From Paraphysomonas bandaiensis (Eukaryota; Chrysophyceae), in NCBI GenBank assembly GCA_965644295.1, contig CBFFRP010000202.1:1-64000 (forward strand): a stretch of DNA of 64,000 nucleotides, read 5' to 3'. The notes beneath the pieces were generated by a model. That model saw only the letters and a list, made by a program, of their open reading frames with translations, had not been told where the DNA came from and did not search any database. Both the position numbers and the translations under genes were made by a program. Below, piece after piece: positions 1 through 11,830 of this stretch. Numbering within the stretch: position 1 is the first letter of the stretch; each line of letters starts with the position of its first letter.

Positions 1-2962
1 GCTGCACTCGTCTTCGACACATGACGACAATAAATGCATCTCACCCAAAACTGACACATTCGTCACCACCCTTGGAGCCCTTGCACGCCTGCCCCTTGAT
101 GAGCGATCTGATGGAGCTTCCTCTCCCGGAGCACCTACGAAGTCAGAAGGGGATGGAACCGTCCCAGTCAACTGCTGTGATAAATGTCCGCTGGTCCCGT
201 CGTCACGAGATCCAGAACTTGCAGATGCTCTTGTTGCAAGGTCTTCACTCATCCGCTTTATATCGGCGATGTGAATAGGAGTCTTATCTTCCACTTGCTC
301 CGCACCACCAGACAATAGGGATCTATACCCTACAATCAAACCTTTTCGAACCAATATTCGTGTGGTCTTGTATAGGTGGCCGCCATCTTCATGGGTCTTT
401 CCGATTAAGTAATCGAAGTCTCTAATATTTCGTTCCTGAGGATCCACAGCAACCATGGCCTCGTCCATTTCTCGATAATAATCCGCCGATCTCTCAGGCA
501 CAGATTCATCGAATAAAACATGCACAGACGTAACTATAGTATCTCCAATCAATACTTGGTATCCCATTTGCTCCTCTGGGAACCCTACAAAGTATCCAGT
601 CTGTGCCTTTTCTTCCCAGTCTTTCCTGCGATCTGCCTTCGGGATGAGAACGTACGCCTTGCACCCCCATTTCCGTAACCAAGAAAAATCTGGCACCGTT
701 CCTCCAGGAACACACTCGTAGGGTGACATCCACCCTCTATAGGTCTTTGTGGGTAATCTTCTAAGAACCCAGCATGCATGTCTAAAGGCTTTCCACCACT
801 CCGCTTTTGGCATACCCGATGACAATAAAAGCGATAATGTCATTTCTCCTAGTGTCCTGAATTTCCGTTCTGAAACACCGTTTAATTCTGGTGTCTCCCT
901 AGTAGTGTAGGAGAATGTGGTTCCAAATTTTTGTAACAAGTATTCTTTGATTCGCCTGTCCATCAACTCTGGTCCACCATCAGCATGGTACTGCTGTATC
1001 CTGTTCCACCCTGGGTATTTTGGTAGCCTGACTTCACAGAGATGCTTCACGCATTTTAACACTTCATCCCCAGTTCTCGTTCGTAGACCGTATTCCCAGA
1101 ATTCTTTCGTAGCCGTATCTACAAATACAAGTGCGTACTTATACCCCTCCACAGATGGACAATTCATATAAACCGAAATATCCACTGTAATACGCTCCAG
1201 GAATGCTGTCGCCTTCATCTCCACATTCTGGTCACTTTGTCCTCGAAATGCATGTCTAGTGATCTTCGCCTTAGCACACCACTTGCACAAACTGGTCTCA
1301 CACTTCTTTTTGGTAGTCTTAGATAAATGATGTCGCTGTAGCCCTGTTCCCTTGATCAGCATATGTCTATGAGCCTCCAGTAGTTTTCCCTTAGCAACAT
1401 GACCGGCCCTTTCGTGCAGTAAATCGAGGGGATCCTGCTGAACTGTATCGGACAGCATCACTTCACTGCTCCCCCCCCATTACATAATGGCAGGACGATA
1501 TGCAAGGTAAATTTAACACATCATGCAATGCTACCCATGGCATTCCTCCATGCTCATCGTAATTTCCAACCAACACCTCTCTGCCAGTGTTCAATTCTAC
1601 GATTTTTGGTACTCTCAGTAATTCGAGTCCATACCCCATAGCCCGCAGCATACCTCCAGAGACAATATTCTTCACTGCATCGTTACATACTTTGATGCGC
1701 GCCCACTGCTGAAAACTTCCCACTCCTTGGGTCTCCATCGCCGATCCCCTTTTTGGTCAGTGATATTACTCCCGGCTCTTCTACATACTTCTCCAGCACT
1801 CTATCATCCTTGACGATAAACAACTGCTTTCCAGCACAGCTATCCAGGTACACTCGTTCATCTCCAGTTTCAGTCAGAAGTACTTCACCATCTATCATGT
1901 TGGTCTCCTCTCCAGATGAAACGTCATCATCTACGTATTTGGACCACCCCACTGATGAACTCTTCTTAACCTTCTTGGAGCCTTTTTCCTCATATTTTCT
2001 ATCGATCGATATCTTGTTCCTCTTTCCTCAGCGGCCTTGTGTTCTTTCCTGTGATAAGCCTGCAACCTTCTTCTTCTGGACCACTTGTTGCTCTTTCTCA
2101 TGTTATTTAGCTGGCAACTTCCCATTTCACTGAACTTTAAGACCTTTTTGTGTTTGACAGCCACATGCCATTACTGCCACCATAGATGACATTTGTTCTC
2201 CACCTCCTTGGTCAGGCATGGACCTGTTTTTCCTTGTTTGATCAATTCAACTCTCCAGACCTCGTTTAACTCATCAATTCTTCGCACGCGTCTTTAACTA
2301 TCTGATACGTGGTCGTTGCTTTAGGCAGCATTGCAATAGCTAACACCATTTCTTCAGCTCTGGAGTGTCGCCATGGACTTTTTGAATCTTGGCGAGCTTG
2401 CTACTCCTCGGCTGGCGGCTGTCCCAACTTTGTTAATTTCTGAATTATCCCATTCAGCCTATCAATACCAATAGCGACCTTTTCATTGGCTCTAATTTTT
2501 AAAGCTATGGTATTCCGCTGTAGTCTTCTCAAGTACATTTCCCCGCTCCCCCTAAACCTATCCACCAGCGTCTGAAGCATTTCATTGGACAAAACTTCCT
2601 TATTGGGATCATCATCTGGAAGTAACGCCTTCGCCTCCATGTATTGATTGGCAACCTCCAATACATCTGCGTCATGTTCACAAGCCTCCCAAATCGTTGC
2701 AACACACGTGTCATTTCGCTCATGCCATAATTCTCGTGCTCTGCCTCCTCCAACAGGTTTCAGCTTCTAACCCCAGATGGTTCCGATTTTTCTTCATCAG
2801 ATGAATCCTTATTTTTTTGAGCAGACGCCTCCGCCTGATACTTGTCGAACTTCAGCACCTTGTTGTCCTCCTTCGTCTCTTCAGTGCTACCACTCGCTAC
2901 CATGTTAACAATGGACATTTCACTGAAGTTAACTTTGCTCTACGCGTAAACCGTAACCTTGC
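1..2962 (-). mobile_element. Ty1/copia retrotransposon, internal region (Gag, protease, integrase), degenerate, runs off left edge
   Basis: Read on the minus strand from 2962 downwards, this is the Gag-Pol part of a copia-type element behind its 5' LTR (2963-3248). Gag-like sequence lies at about 2165-2950. A protease segment at 1683-1952 carries YLDSCAGKQLFIV, where the catalytic motif is DSC rather than DSG. From about 1440 to 1 there is a pre-integrase zinc segment (LLHERAGH, then paired Cys) and an integrase core with ITVDISVYM, QQYHADGGPEL and ETPELNGVSERK, which supply the D, D and E positions. The reading frame shifts at least twice: near 1690-1740, and at a run of eight C at 1471-1478, so this copy is probably inactive. 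Reverse transcriptase and RNase H would lie left of the window. Confidence 0.85.
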
Positions 2963-3248
2963 TGTTGAACACAATGCACTTTCAAGTAAGAAATTATAAT
3001 TATTATTCTGAACACTTCACTACATATTCGTGTAACATATGTTGAAACATCTGTTCCCAGCAACACCTGTTTATCATATGTTCATCAGTCAGTTCTATAT
3101 CTTGTATAGTCACACATCAGTAACTGAATTTAATTCCTTTGTAACTATAATCACCCGTTACACCTATGAGTTGACTTTATACCTATTGCACACTGTTAAC
3201 TCACTTCAATTGCACAATATATATCACATCATATTGCAGAACTCAACA
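2963..3248 (-). repeat. 5' LTR of the copia element
   Basis: On the minus strand this segment starts TGTTGAGTTC and ends TTCAACA, so it has short inverted ends of the TG...CA kind. It is followed directly by the Gag region. A second copy in the opposite orientation, similar over its full length, sits alone at 31173-31451, which supports the boundaries. Confidence 0.8.
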
Positions 3249-4046
3249 GTACAAGGTACAACGGACCCTAATAGAGCGTCATTTGTGTAGACATATTTTG
3301 GCCTTAACGAATAAACAGGCATCCTGGAATGGGCGTTTGGGGTATCTGAAGTCAAGCATCCGGGCTGTTTACCTCAAGGACTCAAAAAATCCTGAGTCAA
3401 CAAATGTCAGGTATATTAACATTCTACTTGCTCACTGCGTTTGCATTGAGCTTTAGTGCGAAAGTGGAAGCACCTTGGTTCTTGTGGTGATACACAAGAA
3501 GCTGATTTCGTAGCGTTAAATATTAAATAGTAGGATATCAGAGCTAAGTACTGGTTAACCTAGGTCTAAGGAGTATCGCCCCTTGTCAAATTTAAACTAG
3601 GTACACCCTCGATTATATGGCGCAGACGAACCAGTCCTCCTTACCTTCATGGTAAATATAACTATATCAATATGAAAGTCGGAAACTGTAAAACATGCAC
3701 CGCTCATAGCAGCATATATATATTACGAATATATTCCCGCTGATGACTTACTTAATCCAAAACACTATGGCTTCATTAACGTTATTCGGACATTCTAAAC
3801 ATAGAGAGAGAACATTGACTTAAAATTATTTTTAGACTGGTGATGTTAACTGAAATATATGTACCATCACAACCTATCTAGTTTCATACAAAATATATGT
3901 ACAAGTGCAAAATGGGGCAGAGTACTGCTCGCCAGTATACCAAAATGGTGGCCGATGGACACCACTCAAGACTTACTTCTACTTCAATGTCAAATCAAAA
4001 CTATATCATCATGCACAATACAACTACGTGGTGTGTGCATCAAATA
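3249..4046. other. Gene-free stretch, nothing recognised
   Basis: AT-rich sequence between the copia LTR and the 3' end of the copper-transporter relic. I see no convincing ORF, no RNA gene and no repeat shared with the rest of the window. Confidence 0.5.
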
Positions 4047-4631
4047 TCATATTAATGAAGTAGTTGTACTCTTCATTCGACCATCTGTTCCTGCGCAGCA
4101 GTAATCAACCTTTGTTTTGGGTGGAGACGCGAGATTAAACAGAGCGTAACCAGCAGCGATTCCACAGAGCACCATACAAAATATCTCGACGTTGTAAGTC
4201 ATTGCACAGAGCACTAAGGAAATATCCCATGCAGACCTGGGCAGCATGAAGCAGTACCATCAGTGCATCCCGCCACCAAGACCACTGTACCCGCTTGTAG
4301 CGAGATCTCTGCGCATTTTAGTGATATACTCCACAAGCATACCCAGCATGAACACGCCTAGGCAACCAATAGCAAATTTCCACCTCGAGTCCAATGTCCA
4401 GTCGGTAAACAAAAAGTTTATACAGAGGATATCAGCACTGTCCTCTTGCACAGTCGAAGCAAATCCATCCATATACATTGTGGTTCCTGGTCCAGTACAA
4501 AAGCTCGAGCTTGATCCTGTGGAATTCCCTTCACCACTACCCAGACACTGAAGTTCACACGCCTCCATCCCTGTATATTGATTACAAGTCCAAAATATGT
4601 TATAGTAAATCAAATACCTGACGAAGGACAA
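4047..4631 (-). pseudogene. CTR-type (SLC31) copper transporter, frame-disrupted
   Basis: The conceptual protein has the CTR layout: a Cys/Gly/Ser-rich outer segment with MYMDGF, a first membrane segment (RWKFAIGCLGVFMLGMLVEY), a basic loop (TKMRRD), and the family's MTYN motif opening the second segment (LCAMTYNVEIFCMVLCG), then GIAAGYALF. CTR proteins are trimeric Cu(I) channels in plasma or vacuolar membranes. The frame breaks near 4250 at a TGA. A middle piece reading LLHAAQVCMGYFL, expected before MTYN, is in another frame, and the original frame resumes near 4215. So two compensating shifts surround about 35 bases. Either the gene is dead or there are two base-call errors. The 5' end is unclear, and a copia fragment starts about 50 bases upstream of the readable part. 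Family assignment is fairly sure; status is not. Confidence 0.6.
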
Positions 4632-4683
4632 TCAACCACCCCATCCACGGGTTCACCTGTCACGGTGTCCACACTCTGCCTGG

Positions 4684-5055
4684 ATGCAGCCAACAGTGGC
4701 TACGTCGACTATGGAAGCTGAATATATGGCTGCATATGCTGCAATTCAGGAGATTGTATGGATACGAGGGGTGATGACAGAGCTCGGAATTCGTGGATTT
4801 GAGCTCAGTAAGAATGCGTCTCCAACAATCTTGAATATGGACAGCAAGAGTGCAATTGATCTAGCTCAGAACCCGGTACATCATAAACGTTCCAAGCATA
4901 TTCGGATCAAGTATCATTGGATTCGAGAGCAAGTGGGAGGCTGTATCGTCAGGCTGAATCATGTGCCAACGGCAGAGATGACAGCAGACGTGATGACTAA
5001 AGCCTTGTCCGAGAAGCTGCACTATCAGCATGTGCACACTATGGTATCGCACTAA
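4684..5055 (+). mobile_element. copia RNase H tail, truncated
   Basis: The 123-residue ORF begins with the typical copia RNase H phrase (QPTVATSTMEAEYMAAYAA) and continues through WIRGVMTELG, ILNMDSKSAIDLAQNP, HKRSKHIRIKYHWIREQ and a C-terminal MTADVMTKALS, the usual end of copia Pol. Everything upstream of RNase H is missing, so this is a 5'-truncated relic. It abuts the copper-transporter relic in the opposite orientation. Confidence 0.85.
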
Positions 5056-5097
5056 TAAGTAGACTTGCTTATTACAGTATATTCTGATATGTTCATT

Positions 5098-5230
5098 GAG
5101 TGGGAGTATTGAAGTACAACCAACTCCTACGTGCGTACTTGAAGTTTGGTAAAGCCAATCGCTAGTAGTTATCCTGTATTCTATGTAGCAATGAAATACA
5201 GAATATACATGACTACAGTATAGGAGTAGC
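5098..5230 (+). repeat. LTR-like sequence after the copia RNase H tail
   Basis: A purine-rich GAGTGGGAGTATT tract (polypurine tract plus LTR start) follows the Pol stop codon by about 45 bases. The following sequence, with CAACTCCTACGT and TAGTTATCCTGTATTCTATG, recurs in reverse orientation at about 32060-32165. The right boundary is not clear. 5231-5480 holds nothing I recognise. Confidence 0.55.
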
Positions 5231-5947
5231 TATTACAAGTATTCAAAGAAACTGAAAATATAGTAGCTGTTAAAGATATGATTTGTAGAACAGAATGTTG
5301 ATGTTGGTGAATGACGTGGTTCCTAACTCACAGGGCTACAACATCATAAACTTACTATATCTCCTATAATATCAATCAGTCAATATTGCACTAACTAAAA
5401 GCGTAAATTAATACTGATTATTACTCAACAGCCCAATAGTACTCCAGCTACACAATCTACTACTCTAGTCTCTAGTACCACTACTTATTACCTGACACTA
5501 GCCGGGAGTCTCTGGAGCTTAAAGCCATTTCTGATGCATTATTTCTCTTTTTACCACGACTGAGAGCATTGCTCAGTAAGTCGAGCATATCCACTACCTC
5601 ACCTGCATGGTCTCCTTTTTCCATTTCAAACACGGTTTCATGCTGTAAATCAGCACATGAATCAACGACGTACTCGGACTGAACTTTCACTGCGCATTTC
5701 AAATGCTTTACTCCTCTCCAATACTAATAGGCATACTGCTTGCTTGCGTCATCTTCAATAACCTCGAGACATACACTCTCCGCTTTTCTACAGGTCACGG
5801 GAACCCACTTGTCACGCTCATTTTGTCGATAATGAGGCATAAACCTTTACAATAGCTCTCCCGCATAGATAGTTAGTATTGAAGCTTACTATACGAACTC
5901 CCAGTTAATAAGAGCACGATTCAGTGTCTTCGCTCTCTCAAATTCCG

Positions 5948-6094
5948 TCTGTGGGAATAAGTCGATCCAGCAAAAAAATCGACCTTTTTTCGTTATTTCT
6001 CTGAAATATATTCGTCAAAAAACAACATGCATCAAAAAAGCCTGGATTTTTTGCTGGATCGACATATTCTGCTGGATCTTATTCCCACACAGAA
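5948..6094. mobile_element. MITE-like element of about 147 bases with imperfect terminal inverted repeats
   Basis: The left end reads TCTGTGGGAATAAGTCGATC and the right end is its reverse complement with small indels (CTTATTCCCACACAGA). Inside the ends, CCAGCAAAAAAATC on the left pairs with GATTTTTTGCTGG on the right, so most of the element folds into one long hairpin. There is no coding capacity. This size and layout are those of a non-autonomous DNA transposon. Confidence 0.65.
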
Positions 6095-6577
6095 ATGCTT
6101 ATTGGAATTCCAAATTACTATCTAAGTGCGTGGCATTCGCTACTTCAAAATTGAAGTTGCGGTTTTTGCAACACGACATCAAGATTTCAGCTGGATGATG
6201 GTATCTTGTTCCCTCAAACCATCCCTATCTGCTTCTTGGAGTTCCAAAACGCTGTTCACATACCAGTGCCTGCCCATACTTCAATGTTCTGTTCGACGTC
6301 ACACTTTAGTCAGCCGCATAGCATTTGCGATTACTATACAATCACAACTTCACTGCAATCAAGTCAGAGTTATCATCCCGACAAAGATTCGTGTCCTCAC
6401 AGTGAGTGTTGCCTGGAGTGACACTTCTTTATTGGCAAGCTCCATTTCTGATTGGCTTCTGCGGTATGTTTTTTTGGACAAGACGATGAAAAACGACGCT
6501 TTTGTTCTGGTTAGCACGAAGGGCATCCCAGTAGAGCTCATAGAACTCCCATCCATACACTCGTATTCAGAATATAC

Positions 6578-6673
6578 TCCAGAGCGCAAGTAAAAGTCCC
6601 TTGCCTGACAATCCTGGAGTTTTACTTGCGCTCTGGAACTGGAGGAAGATTTTACTCCCTTGCCTGACGATCT
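6578..6673. repeat. 18-base perfect inverted repeat plus 19-base direct repeat
   Basis: TCCAGAGCGCAAGTAAAA at 6578-6595 is repeated as its exact reverse complement at 6620-6637, making an 18-bp stem with a 24-base loop. A segment containing CCCTTGCCTGAC, seen just after the left arm (from about 6595), recurs after the right arm at 6655-6673. This looks like a small local inversion-duplication. Confidence 0.7.
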
Positions 6674-6780
6674 ATACTTAGTAACACTTACATTCGACAC
6701 GTAGTAACCTTTCGACACTTAGTAACACTTACTTCTATTCACACTTAGTAACAACGATACTTAGTAACACTTACATTAAT
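6674..6780. repeat. Irregular tandem ACTTAGTAACACTTAC repeats
   Basis: The words ACTTAGTAACACTTAC, ACACTTAGTAAC and GATACTTAGTAAC recur four to five times within about 100 bases with uneven spacing. The repeats run up to the copia LTR region that follows. Confidence 0.55.
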
Positions 6781-8363
6781 GAACACATATTAGACAGTTA
6801 GACATAATAAATTTAGTAAGGATATACTTTTGATATTATTAGAGATAAAGATTGAACGATAAGGCCTAATAGTATAATAGCAAGACACGTTTGAGCAGAG
6901 CGTTAGCACCACACACATGTGCGTATCTTGTACAGTCGCGTATCATGTATAGTTTGGTAATTATTCAGTCTATTTGCTATTTGGTATTTCATTGTATACA
7001 TGTGTTGTATTCACGCGTTAAGGGATATACGTGAATCAATGACTCCTAATACTCCCCCTCAATGCAATAATCATATGACGTATACATAGATTTTAGGTGT
7101 ATATGTGAATTTAGGTGTATATATTTGGAGATAGTTCTACTGAGGGTAAAACCCACGAGTGCAATCACAGATTGTGGATTACACTGATGTCAACATACAG
7201 CATACTCGTGGGAAACTCCGTAGATCTCTAAGTCATCCATCGTGGTCTCTTGGTTGAGTTCTCTGCCGGTGGGATAGATACTTTTGTTCTTTTATTGCTA
7301 GCAGGTATGTTGATGCCTCCCCCCCCCATTAGTGAATCCCGCAATCTGTGGAACGAGTTTGATGTGAGAGGTTTATAGTTAGAATGTCAGCCAGCATCTC
7401 GTTTGTAGGCATATGTAATCAACAATAATGGAGTGCGATGCGACTTGTTCTCTTATGAAGTGATATCTGATGGCAATATGTTTTGTTCGACGGTGGTGTA
7501 CGGGGTTTAGGCATTGTTGAATTGCACCTTTGTTGTCACACCATATGGTTGTTGAGTATGGTATGTGGAAGCCCAATTCCGAGAGTAATGACCGTAGCCA
7601 AATAGCTTCTTGACATGCTGTTGATAGTGCCATGTACTCCGCTTCTGTAGAGGATAGAGCTACAGTGGTCTGGAGTCGTGATTGCCAGGAAATGAGACAA
7701 TTTCCAATAAAGAAGCAAAACGCTGTGGTCGACCTGCGAGTTAAGTTGCAGCGTGCCCAATCACTGTCAGCGAATCCAGTTAAGGTAACAGTTTTCCCGG
7801 AGTACTGTAGACCTTGATCGATATGGTGCCTTTGAGGTACCTAAGTATGTTTAATGCGGCTTTGCATGTAGTTAGATTTGGGTTAGTACTGAAACGAGCA
7901 AGGGTGTTTACAGCATATGCAATATCAGTTCTAGTGCACACAGCAATATACATAGTGAACCTATGAGTTCCTTGTATAGGAAATTTTTGACAAATTCTCG
8001 ATTTTCTTGGGATAGTTGTTTCGTTTCGAACATGTCAATGTCAATGGGGTGACTACGTGGTTTACAATCTTGCATGTTGAATCTGTGGAGTAGATCTCGT
8101 ATGTATTGAGATTGATTTAGCGTCGTAGTTTGATTCTGTAGATCCTGTTTGACGAATATGCCGAGGTAGTAATCTAGGAGGCCGAGATCATGAATGTCGA
8201 ATTTTTCAGCTAACGAATTCTTGATTTGGGTGATGTCAGTCCTATTTTTAGCGGCGATAATGATGTCATCCACGTAAACTGCCAGAATTATGAGTCGTCC
8301 ATCGATTGATTTCTTGAAGATGCACGGGTCGGATACTAATCTGGTGAAACCACAGTCTAACAA
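6781..8363 (-). mobile_element. Second copia element, 3' part (reverse transcriptase, RNase H, LTR), degenerate
   Basis: On the minus strand, 8363-7908 encodes the RT palm with ILAVYVDDIIIA (the YVDD catalytic motif), then HDLGLLDYYLGI and LNQSQYIRDLL, typical of copia. RNase H follows at 7633-7379 (ACQEAIWLRSLLSELG, WCDNKGAIQQCLNPVHHRRT, AIRYHFIREQV). The two pieces are not in one frame. A polypurine run GAGGGGGAGTATTAGG near 7054, then AT-rich sequence down to about 6790, looks like the 3' LTR. Everything upstream of RT is missing. It is distinct in sequence from the copia pieces at 1-3248 and 4684-5055. Confidence 0.8.
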
Positions 8364-8640
8364 CTAATTAGTACAACATTTATACCAATTTAACCCGGAC
8401 TGTTTGAGTCCGTATATGCTCTGTGATGTTTCTGAGAATGACAGAAAGCTCTCTCTAAAAACGTTTTAACAGATTAAAGTGTACGCCAGCGGGCTGCTAC
8501 ACTGTTAAGCCTACCAGCGGGTAGAACTCCTCCACACAAACGCAAACCGCGAATGAGCTTAATTGAATCGTTATTAAAACGTTATATAGAAGAAGAATGA
8601 GTAACACAGCTATACATCTCTACAGTGTCTCAAGCAAATT

Positions 8641-11635
8641 GTGAAAGGTCATTCCTGGTACAGTCCTCTGAGGAATGGGGTGGTGAAGAAGTGTGTTATG
8701 CACCAAGACTGTGAGCACTTTGTGAAAGTGCTCAAGACAGGAGAAGTGTACGAGCGAGGTGTACATAGTACACTCGTCAATGTAAACGTCCCCAAGTCGA
8801 GGGGAATATCTCCTCAAATCATTGACGAGGTCGATGAGAAAATCCGCGAAGGTTTCATGCCGACATACATTTCCAACTTTTACAAAAAAAGCCACTCGGA
8901 GTACCGAAACGTTGCTCCCACTGTTCACCAAGTATCGAATCGAAAGAAATTTCTACATAAAAGCACTTTAAAAGTGGACTCAGTGAAGGAGCTGCAGTCC
9001 TATCTGCAGTCCAAGACTGTAAGTATACACTTTACTGATATTATATACTTCACCTAGACTTATGTTATCAACATACAGGTACCTATTGCAGGACTTACAT
9101 GCCGTGATATTGTGAACTGTCCGGAAGAAGAGAGCGCAGATATGCTGGTGCTAAAAACTTTCCAGCAGGAAAGTCAGGATGACGATGGCAACCCTGTAGT
9201 ATTTGATGGCTGGATATTTTCCAGCTATCATGAGCTCGATAATTTTATCGCTGTACTCAAGGCATACAAGGAGACAGGTCTGTACCTTTCCGTAGATTCC
9301 ACGTATAAGGTGACGAATAATGGGTGGACATTGACTGCCCTAATTGCCGACAACCTCATAGAATCACGTGGAGGTAAGTATACCTAAAGTACTCATACCT
9401 TTAATGTATTTAACATATATATGTATAATATGACAGAACATCATTTGACTAGAAAACCTGTCCCATTATTCCACGCCTGCAGTATATAATATAATTAGAT
9501 CTGATTATTACATGAGAAAACTTGTTGCATTTATCTATCTATTTCTTTAGACTAATTGTGACACAGAATATGAAATGCTCAGTTATCTCGGGACTGCTTT
9601 TGCATTGCTGCAAGCACCTTGGTGCAACCATCCCTTGTTTTAAGTTTAGTCTGGTGGTCGTCCTTTGAGTAGTGTGTCTGGTGGTCCATTTCCGCATGCG
9701 AGTCGAGGTGTGGGGGGTGATGCGCCATGCTGTGGATGTGTGTCTGCGGGGGTTTTGGGAGTTCTAGTTGTAGTTACGGTTCTGTCGGAAATGAGTGTTG
9801 TCTGCCTCCGGATCGGGTTGGCAGGCCTGCGTTGAGGGCGGGGTCTCGTGTGGGGCACGGCTCTGGGGGTGGATGTTGCTTTAAGTAGCTGGAGGATCGT
9901 CGGGTTGGTGGTAGGGTTACTCCCAGTGTGTTGTCACCCCGACTGGGCATCAACACATCAATGTGTAACCACGCCTGCAGTAGAGCGGAAGCTCGTCCGT
10001 TATTTGTGGCCCTATTCACCGTGGTGAAAGAGGTAGCAAAGCAGCTTGGGTACCCAAGTACCCGAATTCGATGCTGCGGGATGGGCCACTGCAAGGCGTC
10101 CCTCAATGGTCTTCTTGATGTAGAACCTTCTGCTACGGCTGTGGACTGCAACATTCATGTGCTTAGGGGCATGGCTAAGAACAAACACAGGCTTGTAAAT
10201 AAGTTATATTTAGATACAGCGATTGGTCACATGCCAAGAGGTAACGGGATATGTATACACTGTATGCATTATATTTAATAATATTAAACGTTTACGATGT
10301 ACAGATGCTACGTGCCATATCCGAAAGGAGAATATTTATACTAATGCGTGATGCCGTTGTTAGAGAGAGTGGCGAAGTAATGGTGAAGATGACTATGCAG
10401 CCTGGTTTTGCAAGGTATACCTTGCTTCTAGTTCTAATACACGGCTATTGCTAATATAAGACGACATTCACTACTATAGGTATACCTCGCTGAGGAGTGG
10501 AATGGGGGTACATTCAACGTAGGGGCACCGGGCATACCCGGTCACGCCCCGCAGAACAATACATCGGAGTCATTATTTCGATCTATTAAGTTACAGATTA
10601 AGGAGAGGGCGGCTATGGCACATTTTATAGAGGTCTCTATTCCTTCTATGTTGAGACATCTGCGAGAAAAGTACCGGGTCACTAGGGTCAATTTCTTATG
10701 TAATGATCAGCTTGCTTTACTGCAACATGGTCACGTGCATCGAGAGTGCCTGCTGCTTGGCGCATGCTCTATTATTGATCCAGGTCCTCAAAACTGTAAA
10801 CGCATGGATGTAGTAGTGAAAGGTAGAAATGAAGTCCATTGGTTAGTAACTCTAATTTATTATATAATATGCGTCAGTAACATAAGTTTTCTAATATAGG
10901 TATGTGAACTCAAAAAGAAAAACTTGTTCATTGAACACACCAAGTCTTTCATAGATATGTTCCATTGCGTTAAAGGAAGAGACACATATCAAGTAGAGGA
11001 ATGTAGGGAGAGGTGAAATAAATATTGTACTTCTTTATTTATGTACTAATCATTCTATATAACAGATTCCTCAGTATGTTTGTTGTTCGAGAAGTTCCTT
11101 ACAAAATAAAGCGTAGGACCTATACCTCTCTTATTTGCAGCTGTCCGCGGTTTTGGGACAATGGTCGTTACTGCTCCCACTCCCTAGCCGTACATCACTT
11201 GCGAGGTATGTGTATGTCACTTACACACCCTTACATATATTAATTATGTCCTTAGGGGACATTGATGTAAAGCACATGGCGAGCACTATCAGGCCTGCAA
11301 GGAAACGCGGCCGGCCTCGCAATGCAGCTAGGGCACTTATCAACGATGACCCCATAAATGTGGAGGCCCTTAAGCCAGGGGACTGGAAGAACGCGTATGT
11401 TCGCCACCCACAGTACTTGAATGGTATGTGCGTGGATTACCGCGTGGTGCCGAACCACAGAAATAAAAAAATTCTTCGCTGGCAGTGTCGGTTTTCTGAT
11501 GCTCCAGATGACATCCTTGCTCATCCGAAGATTGTGGGGTTCGATGCCCATGAAATGAAGATTGCTGTGGAGCTACACCGGACTTGGTCATCAGAAACAG
11601 CCCAATTTGCATTCGACTGTGAAGACGAAGTGTGA
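8641..11635 (+). mobile_element. Mutator-like element (MULE) transposase gene
   Basis: A multi-exon transposase. Exon 1 (about 8641-9020) is an N-terminal domain. After a roughly 60-base intron the next exon holds LYLSVDSTYKVTNNGW, the first catalytic Asp of the MULE DDE core. A 10.0-10.2 kb exon has RIRCCGMGHCKASLNG and a Cys/His stretch (DCNIHVLRGM). The exon near 10.48-10.84 kb reads YLAEEWNGGTF, carrying the catalytic Glu. At 11.1-11.2 kb there is a SWIM zinc finger (CSCPRFWDNGRYCSHS). The C-terminal exon (to 11635) has an AT-hook (RKRGRPRN) for minor-groove binding. Introns are mostly about 40-60 bases. Where the second Asp is expected I read GMGHC, with no Asp. A gap of about 540 bases (9388-9927) splits the core and contains GC-rich sequence unlike the rest, either a long intron or an insertion. 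Confidence 0.75.
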
Positions 11636-11689
11636 GGCATATAGAATTTAATTTATGGCTATAGTATGCTCCCCTGTTTGACTAGGTGA

Positions 11690-11830
11690 ATACTCAATTC
11701 CACCTAGTCATTGTAAAGTTAAAAATCTAATTATTTAATGACTAGGTTTTTCAACCTTTTGACTAGGTTATTACACCAATTTTGGTGTGACTAGGAAATT
11801 CCCCAAAATTGACTAGGTCGAAAAATACAT
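11690..11830 (+). repeat. Probable MULE end: GACTAGG-rich terminal repeat
   Basis: Just 3' of the transposase, the word GACTAGG or ACCTAGTC occurs about six times in 140 bases, with short inverted segments such as ACCAATTTTGGT. Read on the other strand it aligns with 19858-19990 over most of its length, showing that it is a mobile end that also exists away from the transposase gene. I could not find the matching inverted end at the 5' side (8364-8640). Confidence 0.55.

Larger units (their letters stand above)
5481..6718 (-). other. Unassigned ORF fragments on the minus strand, split by a MITE
   Basis: Three open pieces read on the minus strand: 5481-5702 (about 73 residues, with EMEKGDHAGEVVDMLDLL), a short open stretch from an ATG at 5840, and 6359-6718 (119 residues, with YECMDGSSMSSTGMPF and RTKASFFIVLSKKTYRR). 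They could be exons of one gene interrupted by the MITE at 5948-6094, but I could not find splice joins in consistent phase and I recognise no family. A weaker plus-strand ORF overlaps at 6126-6593. Confidence 0.2.

Noticed and set aside
9646-10154. Pro/Arg-rich minus-strand ORFs
   Set aside because: Antisense to the GC-rich block and to a MULE exon; composition reflects base content only.
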